From positions 33,496 to 97,495 of the forward strand of contig NZ_JADCBK010000027.1 of assembly GCF_020253525.1 (NCBI RefSeq): a stretch of DNA of 64,000 nucleotides. Direction: 5' to 3'. This DNA comes from Aquidulcibacter sp. (GTDB taxonomy: Bacteria; Pseudomonadota; Alphaproteobacteria; Caulobacterales; Aquidulcibacteraceae). This document shows positions 27,230 to 36,113 of this stretch, one piece after another. Both the position numbers and the translations under genes were made by a program. Under the pieces are notes generated by a model. It ran no database searches, had not been told where the DNA came from, and worked only from the letters and a program-made list of their open reading frames with translations. The number at the start of each line of letters is the position of its first letter. The stretch's first letter is position 1.

Positions 27230-29530
27230 TTAACTCACAAGATCGAGTTCGGGTGCTGCATGCAAATGCGTAGCTTTTGCGGGCAGATAGCAAGACACGG
27301 TAACCCCCTTGGCATTGGGAGAGGCCAAAGACACCCAGCCGCCATGTAGTTCAACAAAGCGCTTGACCAAAGCGAGACTGACGCCCGCCCGCCGGTCGCC
27401 ATCGGCAAAGCCTTCAAAGGCAGATGCTTGCCGCGCCATATCAATGCCGGGCCCCGTATCGCTGACCCACAGCCGAACCGTATCGTCAAAGCGGCGCGCA
27501 CCAATCGTGATGGTGTCGCCTTTGCCCGTAAAGCGCAGCGCATTGGATACCAGATTGAACAAAATCTGCCGGATGCGCGCCTTATCTGCCCGAATGATCC
27601 CAGCGCTTTCGTCGCACTCAACCACAATCCGCACTTGGTCGTTGACGGAATTGGTCCGCGCGATCTCTGCCGTGACTTCAAGGGTTTCGGCCAGATTGAC
27701 GTCGCCCAAGTCTAGCGACATTTGCCCGGCATCAATCATGGCGAGGTCGAGAATATTCTCGATCAGCTTTTCAAGCTGGCTGGACGCAATGCTGATTGAG
27801 TTCAGATAATCTGACTGGGCTTCAGTCAATGTGCCGCCAACACCCGCCGCCAAGAGTTCGGCATAGCCGCCAATTGTCGTAAGCGGTGTACGCAATTGAT
27901 AACTCACATTCCGCACGAACTCTGTTTTTAGGCGGTCGGCGTCTTGGAAAGCTGCCGCCTTATCGCGCAGGGCAGTTTCCACTTCGCGCGCAGCAGTCAC
28001 ATCGGCAAAGGCCGCCAGCGTCGCGCCATCGGGCAGGGGGCGGGTCAGCCAAGTCAGGCTCGTGCCATCGGCGCAAACAAATTCACCCTGCTTCTCTTGT
28101 CGTGAACGGGGCGAGGGATCGGAGATCCGGGCCTTTAGTTCACTCCAAAACACAGGGTCGCGATGGACCAGAATTGCACGCTCTGCAACCAAGTCAAATT
28201 CGGGTAGTGCTTCTAAGAAGCTTTGGTCGAGGCCCCACATGCGCGCAAACGCGCTATTGGCTAAGGAGAGCCGTCCATCCGCGGTAAACACCGCCACGCC
28301 TTCGCCAAGCTTGTCCAAGGTGGCGCGCTGCACCTCGATCAATGTTTTGAACCGAGCTTGCAGACCCATCTTATCGGAGATGTCCTCAAACAGGATCAAC
28401 AGACCACCTGAAGGCTGGCGCTGGCGAGCCACGCGCAGAATACGACCATCAGGCATGGTCCAAGTCTCATCAGGGATCAGGCCGGGTTCCTGATAATGCG
28501 AAAGCTCTTTTGCCTTCCAAGCAGCAAAGTCGCGCGTCGCTGCAATCTTGGCTGACTGGCGTAGCCTGTCCAGCCATTCGCCGTGGGTCGGGCCATCGTT
28601 CAACCACGCATCCTCAAGGCCCCAAAGGTTAGAGAAAGCACTATTGTGCGTGGTCAAGCGGCGACTGGAGTCAAATACCGCAACCGCGTCGGTCAAATGG
28701 TTTAAGGTTTCCTCATGCGCTTTGGCTTCGCGGGCCAAGGTATCGCGCACCTCAATCTCTTCAGTCACATCAAAAGCAATGCCGGAGGCGCCGTCGTCGG
28801 CCGGAAAAAGACTGATCCGCAACATGCGACGTTTGCCATCAATCGTAACCGCTCTGGTATGGGTTGAGGCTTGGCCCTTGGCAGCTTGGGCCGCATCATC
28901 CCGCGCTTTTTGATCAAGCGCGCAATCCCGGGCGCGTGCATCTTCAAGATCTACCGCTTCAACGGCCTTCAAATACGACGTATTGGCCCATAAAAGGGCA
29001 CCTTGGCTATCGGTTCGCCAAGCCGGGAAACTCGCCTGTCCAGCCCCGGCAAGATCGCCTGCAGCCGCACCGGGGGTCAGCCAGACGATGGCTTTGGCCC
29101 CGTGGGGCTTGCCCATAACTTCAAGTCCCAAAACCGATAGGGTGAAGGCTTCTCCCCGCTGACGTAAGTGCGTAAGGCGGGTGCCAAGCTCAGCCGACGC
29201 TGCAACCAAGGCTTCTAAGATATCAAAGGTACTGGGTTCTTCGGTTGGGCTTTGTGCTTTCAGATCCAAACGTTTGAGGAGCGTCGCCCGCGTTGAGGCG
29301 TCGGCCTCCTCCTCGGGTTCACCCCAGCCTTCGCCATCATCATGATCTGGCCAAACCAAGGCGACCGAGCCCGAAGCTGCAATGGCGGCACTGGCACGGG
29401 GGCTCGAAATGGGAACGCGCCTTTGCTTGCCATAGCGATAGGCCAAATAGCCGGCCACGGCCGCGGCCCCGCCCGCGGTCACGACATCACGCCCCCATTG
29501 GGCCAAAAAGGCTGACAAGTCTAATGGCAC
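27230..29530 (-). CDS. divL: DivL-type cell-cycle kinase with Tyr at the H-box
   Basis: A 766-residue membrane-anchored PAS kinase: one N-terminal TM (about 15-32), several PAS-like domains (about 150-500), a HisKA-like helix and an ATPase domain (NLVSNALRFT, DTGPGID). The key mark is the H-box NVSYQLRTPLTTIGGYAELL, in which Tyr544 replaces the phosphorylatable His. This is the hallmark of Caulobacter DivL (Tyr550, 769 residues), which controls CckA and thereby CtrA. The G2 box is also altered (RAGVSLALV). Overall length and architecture match closely. A CtrA-type box lies upstream. Confidence 0.88.
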   Translation of the reverse strand: MPLDLSAFLAQWGRDVVTAGGAAAVAGYLAYRYGKQRRVPISSPRASAAIAASGSVALVWPDHDDGEGWGEPEEEADASTRATLLKRLDLKAQSPTEEPSTFDILEALVAASAELGTRLTHLRQRGEAFTLSVLGLEVMGKPHGAKAIVWLTPGAAAGDLAGAGQASFPAWRTDSQGALLWANTSYLKAVEAVDLEDARARDCALDQKARDDAAQAAKGQASTHTRAVTIDGKRRMLRISLFPADDGASGIAFDVTEEIEVRDTLAREAKAHEETLNHLTDAVAVFDSSRRLTTHNSAFSNLWGLEDAWLNDGPTHGEWLDRLRQSAKIAATRDFAAWKAKELSHYQEPGLIPDETWTMPDGRILRVARQRQPSGGLLILFEDISDKMGLQARFKTLIEVQRATLDKLGEGVAVFTADGRLSLANSAFARMWGLDQSFLEALPEFDLVAERAILVHRDPVFWSELKARISDPSPRSRQEKQGEFVCADGTSLTWLTRPLPDGATLAAFADVTAAREVETALRDKAAAFQDADRLKTEFVRNVSYQLRTPLTTIGGYAELLAAGVGGTLTEAQSDYLNSISIASSQLEKLIENILDLAMIDAGQMSLDLGDVNLAETLEVTAEIARTNSVNDQVRIVVECDESAGIIRADKARIRQILFNLVSNALRFTGKGDTITIGARRFDDTVRLWVSDTGPGIDMARQASAFEGFADGDRRAGVSLALVKRFVELHGGWVSLASPNAKGVTVSCYLPAKATHLHAAPELDLVS

Positions 29531-29586
29531 TTTCTGTACGCATCCACTCGTTTTGATTCACTTCGTTAAATCTAAGCTAAGATTGG

Positions 29587-29601
29587 TTAACAAAGATTAA
29601 C
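29587..29601. promoter_or_regulatory. CtrA-type binding box upstream of divL
   Basis: TTAA (29587-29590), 6 nt, TTAAC (29597-29601), about 57 nt upstream of the divL start. The consensus is TTAA-N7-TTAA(C); N6 variants are reported as weaker sites. The same N6 layout occurs before ctrA. It is a prediction only. Confidence 0.4.
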
Positions 29602-29638
29602 GCCGGGCGATTGGATGCACCTTATGCACAGTTTCGGC

Positions 29639-31084
29639 TTAGGAGATTCCGCCGAGATAGACGTATTTGAGTTCCAAATATTCTTCGACACCGTGGTGCG
29701 ATCCTTCGCGGCCTAAGCCACTTTGTTTGATGCCGCCAAACGGTACACCTTCAGACGAGGTTAGCCCCGAATTCACACCCACAATCCCCGATTCAAGCGC
29801 TTCAGCGACCCGGAAAGCACGGGCCAAATCCTTCGTATAAAAATAGGATTGAAGACCAAATGGCGTATCATTGGCAGCAGCGATTACTTCTGCCTCGGTC
29901 TTGAAGCGGAAAATCGGCGCGACCGGACCGAAGGTTTCTTCCTGTGCAAACTTCATTGAAGCGGTCACCCCCGTGATCACGGTGGGCTCAAAGAACGTGC
30001 CCCCTAGGGAGCTGACTTTGCCGCCTGTTTGGAGGCTTGCGCCTTGGGCTAAGGCATCGGCGACATGGCTTTGAACCTTGGCAAGGGCTGCCCGATTGAT
30101 GAGCGGGCCCTGCGTGACGCCTTCCTCGGTCCCTGGTCCCACTTTCATGGCGGCGACTTTGGCCGTCAGTTTGGCAACGAAGGCATCATGAATGCTTTCT
30201 TGGACATAAATCCGGTTTGCACAGACGCAGGTTTGGCCCATGTTGCGGAACTTAGACGCCATTGCCCCGTCTACGGCCGCATCAATATCTGCATCATCAA
30301 AAACGATGAAAGGCGCATTTCCGCCAAGCTCAAGTCCCAGCTTTTTGACGGTATCAGCGCATTGGCGCATCAAAAGTTTGCCAATCGGGGTGGAGCCCGT
30401 AAACGACAACCCCCGTACGATCTCGCTTGAACACCAGGCTTGACCGATTGCTACGGCGTCGCCCGTCACAACGTTCAACACCCCTGCTGGCACGCCCGCC
30501 TCACAAGCTAAATCCGCGAGGGCGAGCGCGGTGAACGGGGTTTCTGGGGCGGGCTTTAGAACCATGGTGCAGCCTACTGCCAACGCGGGACCTACTTTGC
30601 GTGCAATCATGGCCGCCGGGAAATTCCAAGGCGTGATGGCTGCCACGACGCCTAAAGGCTGGCGCAAGACCATGATGCGGCCATCGGCCTTTGGTGATGG
30701 AAGCGTCTCCCCGTGGATGCGCTTGGCCTCTTCGGCAAAAAACTCAATGAAAGATGCGGCGTAAGCGATTTCGCCGCGTGCTTCGGCTAGTGGTTTGCCC
30801 TGTTCTGCTGTCAAGATCTGCGCCAAATCTTCTTGGTTGGCCATGATCAGGTCAAACCATTTGCGTAGAATGGCGCTTCTTTCTTTCGCTGTTTGGCTGC
30901 GCCAAGCAGGTAAAGCGGCATTGGCCGCGGCGACAGCTTCTTCGGCCGCCTCGTGACCCAGTCTGGGGACTTTGCCCAAAACAGCCCCGGTTGCGGGGTT
31001 GAAAATTTCTTCATCGCCGTCGCCGATCCATTGGCCATCAATGAGACATTGGGTACGGAGCAGGCGTGGATTAGAGAGCTTCAC
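29639..31084 (-). CDS. gabD: Succinate-semialdehyde dehydrogenase (NADP-type)
   Basis: Oxidises succinate semialdehyde to succinate, the last step of GABA/putrescine degradation. The 481-residue length is typical of GabD. Aldehyde dehydrogenase marks: TPWNFPAAMIARKVGPALA, the FTGSTPIGKLLM cofactor loop, catalytic Glu in LELGGNAPF and catalytic Cys in MGQTCVCANR. It ends SGLGREGSHHGVEEYLELKYV, typical of GabD. It follows the oxidase gene by 29 nt and so is in one operon with it. Confidence 0.93.
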   Translation of the reverse strand: MKLSNPRLLRTQCLIDGQWIGDGDEEIFNPATGAVLGKVPRLGHEAAEEAVAAANAALPAWRSQTAKERSAILRKWFDLIMANQEDLAQILTAEQGKPLAEARGEIAYAASFIEFFAEEAKRIHGETLPSPKADGRIMVLRQPLGVVAAITPWNFPAAMIARKVGPALAVGCTMVLKPAPETPFTALALADLACEAGVPAGVLNVVTGDAVAIGQAWCSSEIVRGLSFTGSTPIGKLLMRQCADTVKKLGLELGGNAPFIVFDDADIDAAVDGAMASKFRNMGQTCVCANRIYVQESIHDAFVAKLTAKVAAMKVGPGTEEGVTQGPLINRAALAKVQSHVADALAQGASLQTGGKVSSLGGTFFEPTVITGVTASMKFAQEETFGPVAPIFRFKTEAEVIAAANDTPFGLQSYFYTKDLARAFRVAEALESGIVGVNSGLTSSEGVPFGGIKQSGLGREGSHHGVEEYLELKYVYLGGIS

Positions 31085-31113
31085 GTTTTGGCCTCCTCAG
31101 CCGTGGCATCGCA

Positions 31114-32430
31114 TCACGGTAGTTTATCTCGAAGCGCATACCAAGACATGGCTGCGGTCAAAAGCGGCCAGCGGAGCGCTCGGCCACCTGGGAAATGGGG
31201 TACGGGCATACGTTCCAGCACGTCATAGTCACGCTGTTGACCCAAAACACATGCCGCAAGAATGCGCCCAAAATAGGGTGCCAAAACAACGCCTTGACCC
31301 GAGTAACCAGACGCGGACAGAATGCCGGGCCGCACTTGACGCAAAAAAGGCAGTCGGGTTGGGGTGATGCCGAGTGCGCCACCCCAAGCATGGGTAACCT
31401 GAATGGCGCTGAGGCTGGGATAGATTTTGACCAGATTGCGCCGCACGAAGCTTTCAACGTCTTTCGGCCAGCTTGGCGTGTATTTTTCACCCCCGCCAAA
31501 TATCAAGCGATGATCGGCTGTCTTGCGCCAATAATTGACGACAAAGCGCGTATCCATCGCCGAATCATGGTGCGGCAAAATTGGGCTGGCGATCGGTAAG
31601 GGCTCGGTTGCGACGACAAAGCTGCCGATTGGCAGAACCCGCGCTTCAACATCGGGTTCTATGCCATCCAAATAGCCATCGCCGCACAAGAGGATATGCT
31701 CCGCGACGACCCGACCATTTGCGGTTCTGGCAAATCGCTTGCGGCCCTTGACCCCAATTTCAAGGACGCGGCTGTTCTCATGCAGATCTGCTTTGGCGAC
31801 GAGGGCCGCTTGCGTCAGGCCATAGAGGAGCTTGAGTGGGTGCAGGTGCCCAGCCGATGGGTCGCGCCAGCCGCCATGGTATGCAGAGGTTCCAAGCGCC
31901 TCCTCAACTTGCTCGCGATCCAGCCGCTGGGGCCGTTCATAGCCATACGCGCGCGCCATAAAGTCCGCGTCTTCATCCAAGTCTCGCATCAGGCCCGGAG
32001 TGTGCGCGGCAAAGATTTGCCCCGGAGCCCAATCTGCCTCAATTTGCAAATCCCCCATACGTGCCAGAAGGTCTGCTTTGGCATCCTCGGCGAGTAACCA
32101 TAGCTTACGCGCATCCTCGCGGCCCATGCGTGCTTCAAGCCATTTCTGGTCATGCCGCCAGCCAGAACAGGTAAGGCCACCATTTCGGCCAGAAGCACCC
32201 GCACCAACTTCGTTGGCTTCAAGAACAACAACTTTTAGTCCGGCTTTGGCCAGATCAAGCGCTGCTGATATGCCGGTAAAGCCCGCCCCTACGATAACTA
32301 CATCTGCCCACACTTCCCCAATAAGGGGTATGGTGCGGGCAAAGGGACGCTTTGCTGATGCGTGATACCACGTGGTGGGCGCACTGGCTGCAGAGCAAAC
32401 ATGACGCGAAGGAGAATGCACGGCTGTCAT
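31114..32430 (-). CDS. puuB: FAD-dependent amine oxidoreductase (gamma-glutamylputrescine oxidase-like)
   Basis: A 438-residue DAO-type flavoprotein: ADVVIVGAGFTGISAALDLAKAG (Rossmann GxGxxG near residue 45), then GASGRNGG and the C-terminal AWGGALGITPTRLPFLRQV and SGYSGQGVVLAPYFGR motifs of the PuuB/OrdL group. It probably oxidises a (glutamyl)polyamine. Its neighbours support this: gabD directly downstream and an spuC-like transaminase under an identical operator. The first ATG lies inside the 18-bp palindrome and has no Shine-Dalgarno, so the start may be leaderless or slightly downstream (GTG 32421). Confidence 0.8.
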   Translation of the reverse strand: MTAVHSPSRHVCSAASAPTTWYHASAKRPFARTIPLIGEVWADVVIVGAGFTGISAALDLAKAGLKVVVLEANEVGAGASGRNGGLTCSGWRHDQKWLEARMGREDARKLWLLAEDAKADLLARMGDLQIEADWAPGQIFAAHTPGLMRDLDEDADFMARAYGYERPQRLDREQVEEALGTSAYHGGWRDPSAGHLHPLKLLYGLTQAALVAKADLHENSRVLEIGVKGRKRFARTANGRVVAEHILLCGDGYLDGIEPDVEARVLPIGSFVVATEPLPIASPILPHHDSAMDTRFVVNYWRKTADHRLIFGGGEKYTPSWPKDVESFVRRNLVKIYPSLSAIQVTHAWGGALGITPTRLPFLRQVRPGILSASGYSGQGVVLAPYFGRILAACVLGQQRDYDVLERMPVPHFPGGRALRWPLLTAAMSWYALRDKLP

Positions 32431-32445
32431 TTGTTATAACAAATG
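32428..32445. promoter_or_regulatory. 18-bp perfect palindrome (operator) at the puuB-like start
   Basis: CATTTGTTATAACAAATG, a perfect palindrome that includes the start codon of the oxidase on the minus strand. Its 14-bp core TTTGTTATAACAAA recurs exactly in the operator before the spuC-like gene. The TTGT-N4-ACAA form suits a GntR/FadR-type repressor. The regulator is not in the window. Confidence 0.7.
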
Positions 32446-32488
32446 AACCATCCAGGCATTTAGGTCAAGCAGCTCTAAGCCCGTAACC

Positions 32489-33478
32489 TCAAGCTTTGGG
32501 GCCGAATAAGCCCTTCACGCGGCCAAAGGCGGGGACCAAGGCTTTATGGGCGATTGGTTCGACAATCGCGCCAATAACCAAGCCAATTACTGCAGCAATT
32601 GCCGCGCTCACGAGCCAGGTCACAAAGCCTGACAGCGCTGGGACACTTGCCGCCACCGACGTCGCGAACCCATGGATCACCTTCTCGGGTGTGGGGTAGC
32701 CAAGCTCATAGAGGCCATGCACCATAATGCCGCCGCCAACCCACAGCATGGCAACCATGCCAATGTAGCTGAGGACCTTCAAAAACACGGGCATGCCTAA
32801 AACGAGGCCGCGCCCAAAGGCTGCAATCGCGCCATTGGCAGAGCGCGCCATGGCCGCACCTGCATCGTCCGCCTTCACGATCAGTGCGACGGCCCCATAG
32901 ACCAAGGCCGTCATGCCGATGCCGACAACGGCCAATACGCCACCCTGCAACCAAAGTGGCGCGGTTGCGACGGTGGATAGCGTAATGGCCATGATTTCTG
33001 CGGATAGAATGAAATCGGTCCTGATTGCACTGGCCACTTTCTCATTCTCAAGCTCAAGAGAGGTCTTGTCACCCGCATCTGTGGCGTCATCCTCGCCGTG
33101 GTCGTCATGGGGGCGGACAAGGTCCATTACCTTCTCATAGCCTTCCATGCACAGATAGGCTCCGCCCAACATCAAGAGCGGTGTGATAATCCAAGGGGCA
33201 AAGAAGCTTAGGAACAGGGCACCCGGCAGCAGGATGATCATCTTGTTTTTAAGCGAGCCCCAAGCAATCTTGCCAATGATGGGGAGCTCGCGTTCCGAGG
33301 CAAAGCCAACGACATAGCGCGGCGTAACAGCAGCATCGTCAATCACAATGCCAGCCGCTTTTCCTGCGGCCTTGCTACCGGCCTTTGCCGCTTGAGCCGC
33401 TGCATCATCCAAGCTTGCTGCCGCAATTTTCGCGATCGCTGTGACATCGTCCAACAGCGCCAATAATCCTGAGCTCAA
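32489..33478 (-). CDS. DUF808 family inner-membrane protein
   Basis: A 329-residue polytopic protein starting MSSGLLALLDDVTAIAKIAAASLDD, the characteristic DUF808 (YedI) N-terminus, with AGIVIDDAAVTPRYVVGF and PIIGKIAWGSLKNKMIILLPGAL following. About seven to eight hydrophobic segments are visible, with a polar acidic loop (HDDHGEDDATDAGD) in between. The function of the family is unknown. It starts after an AGGGTCC-like leader and is separated from mch by 275 nt that hold no gene. Confidence 0.85.
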   Translation of the reverse strand: MSSGLLALLDDVTAIAKIAAASLDDAAAQAAKAGSKAAGKAAGIVIDDAAVTPRYVVGFASERELPIIGKIAWGSLKNKMIILLPGALFLSFFAPWIITPLLMLGGAYLCMEGYEKVMDLVRPHDDHGEDDATDAGDKTSLELENEKVASAIRTDFILSAEIMAITLSTVATAPLWLQGGVLAVVGIGMTALVYGAVALIVKADDAGAAMARSANGAIAAFGRGLVLGMPVFLKVLSYIGMVAMLWVGGGIMVHGLYELGYPTPEKVIHGFATSVAASVPALSGFVTWLVSAAIAAVIGLVIGAIVEPIAHKALVPAFGRVKGLFGPKA

Positions 33479-33753
33479 ATCATTACCCCCAAAAAGGACC
33501 CCTAGAGCCCAAGATATAGGCCGTTTTGGGCCTAAGCGCTATGTCCCGCGGCATGCATTATCGCGTTAAATCCCCTTTCAACCACTTTTGGCCGTCCCAA
33601 AGGGGTGAAGCATTACTAGCAACCTAAACTGGGGCCCAAAGAAGTGACCTGATTGAATGTCGGACTTGTGACCTTCGGTCGCCAGCCCCAAGCGCTTCAA
33701 AGCCTTGCAGGCAGGCCTTTGGCTCGCTAACCAAAGCCGAGAAAGGCTGCTTG

Positions 33754-34800
33754 ATGACCAAATCAAATCCGGGACTATTTTTTGAAGATTTCCATGTCGG
33801 CATGGTTTTGCGGCACGCGACCCCAAAGACTGTCACAGAGGGCGATGTCGCGCTTTATACCGCGCTAACAGGCTCGCGCTATGCGCTTTATAGCTCAGAT
33901 GCCTTTGCGCGTGACGGTGACTTAGATGCCGCACCCATTGACCCTCTCTTGGTGTTTCATACGGTGTTTGGCAAAACAGTTCCCGACATCAGCCTAAATG
34001 CGGTCGCGAATTTGGGCTATGCGGATGGTCGTTTCCTTGGCCCCGTCTTCCCCGGCGATACCTTGTCGGCCATTTCTGAAGTCATTGGCGTTAAAGAAAA
34101 CTCCAATGGCAAGACAGGCGTTGTTTACGTCCGGACGACCGGCTTCAATCAGCAGGGCGAAGCCATCCTCACGTATGTTCGTTGGGTGATGGTCCATAAG
34201 GGCGACCCCAGCGCGCCAGCGCCAACGCCGGTTATCCCGCAATTGCCCGCCTTCGTTGCGCCCCATGATTTACCAGCTCCCGTTCCGGCTTGGTCTGGGA
34301 CTTATGATTCTGAATTGGCAGGCTCGCCCTACGCGTTTGAAGATTATCAGATCGGGGAATGCATCGACCATGTTGATGGGATGACGGTCGAAGAGGCCGA
34401 GCACCAGATTGCGACGCGCCTGTATCAAAACACGGCAAAGGTGCATTTTGACTCTGTCGCCCAAGCCCAATCCAAACAAGGTAAGCGGTTGATTTATGGC
34501 GGTGTTGTGATCTCAATCGCGCGTGCCTTGGCATTTAATGGACTGGCCAATGCTGCCGAAATTCTGGCCATTAATGCCGGAAGGCACATCAATCCTTTGT
34601 TCGCCGGCGATACGATTTATGCGTGGAGCGAGGTTCTCGACAAAGCGCTGTTAAGCAATGGCCATGGTGCCCTGCGGCTGCGCTTGATTGCGACAAAAAA
34701 TGTCTCAGCCTATGATTTCCAAGGACCTGAAAGCCCCGACGCTATCCTAGAGTTTGACTATTGGGCTGCGATCCCGCTGCGATCGAGTTTCATCAGCTAA
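33754..34800 (+). CDS. mch: Mesaconyl-CoA hydratase (beta-methylmalyl-CoA dehydratase), MaoC family
   Basis: Interconverts mesaconyl-CoA and beta-methylmalyl-CoA in the ethylmalonyl-CoA pathway of acetate assimilation. The 348-residue double-hotdog protein has NPGLFFEDFHVGMVLRHATPKTV, ALYSSDAFA, HTVFGKTVPDISLNAVANLGYADGR and GDTLSAISEVIGVKENSNGKTG, which match my recall of Rhodobacter Mch nearly word for word. ATG 33754 is used; the frame also offers TTG 33751. The HIT gene begins right after its stop. No other pathway gene is in the window. Confidence 0.88.
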   Translation: MTKSNPGLFFEDFHVGMVLRHATPKTVTEGDVALYTALTGSRYALYSSDAFARDGDLDAAPIDPLLVFHTVFGKTVPDISLNAVANLGYADGRFLGPVFPGDTLSAISEVIGVKENSNGKTGVVYVRTTGFNQQGEAILTYVRWVMVHKGDPSAPAPTPVIPQLPAFVAPHDLPAPVPAWSGTYDSELAGSPYAFEDYQIGECIDHVDGMTVEEAEHQIATRLYQNTAKVHFDSVAQAQSKQGKRLIYGGVVISIARALAFNGLANAAEILAINAGRHINPLFAGDTIYAWSEVLDKALLSNGHGALRLRLIATKNVSAYDFQGPESPDAILEFDYWAAIPLRSSFIS

Positions 34801-35214
34801 ATGGCATTCTCACTCGACCCGAGACTAGAGGCCGATACGCTTTTTGTGGCGCAATCTTGCTTGTGCGACGTGCGGCTGATGAATGACTCGCGCTATCGGT
34901 GGCTGGTGCTGGTGCCGCGTGTCGTTGGTGCTGTGGAATTGTTTGATTTGACGCCAGAAGATGGGCAGCAGGCGTGGAAGGAAATCCTAGCACTCGGCAG
35001 TTTGGTCGGCGGCCTGCCGGGGGTTGATAAGGTCAATATTGGCGCTCTGGGCAATATGGTGCGCCAACTTCATATCCATATCGTTGGTCGGCATGTGGGC
35101 GATCCAGCTTGGCCCGGACCAGTTTGGGGGCATAGCCCGGCTAAGCCCTATAGCTCTGACGAGGCCGCGGCCTGGATCAATCGTGTCGCAACATTCGTGT
35201 CGAGCCTCGATTAA
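34801..35214 (+). CDS. HIT-family protein
   Basis: A 137-residue member of the HIT superfamily of nucleotide hydrolases. The motif is RQLHIHIVGRHVGD, so the first two His of H-x-H-x-H are present but the third position is Val. The middle His, the nucleophile in characterised members, is retained. DPAWPGPVWG follows, typical of a subgroup common in alphaproteobacteria. Its ATG directly follows the mch stop (no gap), so it is translationally linked to it. The substrate, possibly a dinucleoside polyphosphate, is not shown. Confidence 0.85.
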   Translation: MAFSLDPRLEADTLFVAQSCLCDVRLMNDSRYRWLVLVPRVVGAVELFDLTPEDGQQAWKEILALGSLVGGLPGVDKVNIGALGNMVRQLHIHIVGRHVGDPAWPGPVWGHSPAKPYSSDEAAAWINRVATFVSSLD

Positions 35215-35288
35215 GCCCTATATTCATCGCGTCAAAATCCTGTCATGACGTCCGTCACACCAGTTTGCCGCCTTCTTTTGTGATTGAT

Positions 35289-36113
35289 ATGAACCAGCCT
35301 GACAGAATGATTTCACGGGTTCCAGATGCGCTTGTTGTTGCGCTTGAGGCATTGGCGCGGCGCGCGGGTGGCGCGATACTGACGGTCAAGCACAAGGGCA
35401 TCCAATCACACGCAAAGTCGGACGGTTCGCCTGTTACTGCCGCCGATTTGGCCTCTAACGACATTATTCTCAAGGGTTTGACAGAGCTTTTACCCCATGT
35501 CCCAGTGATCAGCGAAGAAGGGGAGGACGGTCCCAAAGTTCTTGCCAATCCAGACGGGGATTTTCTGCTGATTGATCCCCTCGACGGTACGCGCGAGTTT
35601 GTGTCAGGCGACCCCGATTACACCGTCAACATCGCTCTTTTGACTGGTCGCAGGCCGGCCGTGGCGGTGGTTTATATGCCGGAAACTGGCGTCTCCTGGG
35701 TCGGAGATTGTCGGATGGCTTCTCGCGGTGCGTGGCGCCTCGACCCTCAAGGCACTTGGCACCCAATTAAAACACGTGAGGCTGAAGATAGCCTCTCAGT
35801 TTTGGCCTCACGCTCGCATCCAGATTCGGCGACTGAGGCCTTTTTGAAAAAAATCCACGTCAGGGAACTTGTGCGCCGAGGTTCTTCCTTAAAGTTCTGC
35901 TTGATCGCTGAAGGTCAAGGCGACCTTTATCCCCGCTTTGGACCGACCATGGAATGGGACACGGCAGCCGGGGATGGCGTTTTGACCGCGGCAGGCGGGG
36001 CCATGTTGGACCTAAATGGCCAAGCATTCCACTATGGGAAGATCCAAGAAGAATGCAGAAATTGCGGCTTTATGGCGATGGGTGACCCCAGTTTGGCCGC
36101 GACGCTCTTTTAA
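35289..36113 (+). CDS. cysQ: 3'(2'),5'-bisphosphate nucleotidase CysQ
   Basis: Hydrolyses PAP/PAPS formed in sulfate assimilation. It is an inositol-monophosphatase fold protein of 274 residues from ATG 35289 (in-frame GTG 35280 and TTG 35265 are alternatives). Motifs: SDGSPVTAADLASND, PVISEEGED, the metal site LIDPLDGTREFVSGDPDYTVNIAL and the C-terminal GPTMEWDTAAGDGVLTAAGG. These are specific to CysQ. Its last 4 nt overlap the end of the convergent amidotransferase gene. Confidence 0.92.
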   Translation: MNQPDRMISRVPDALVVALEALARRAGGAILTVKHKGIQSHAKSDGSPVTAADLASNDIILKGLTELLPHVPVISEEGEDGPKVLANPDGDFLLIDPLDGTREFVSGDPDYTVNIALLTGRRPAVAVVYMPETGVSWVGDCRMASRGAWRLDPQGTWHPIKTREAEDSLSVLASRSHPDSATEAFLKKIHVRELVRRGSSLKFCLIAEGQGDLYPRFGPTMEWDTAAGDGVLTAAGGAMLDLNGQAFHYGKIQEECRNCGFMAMGDPSLAATLF

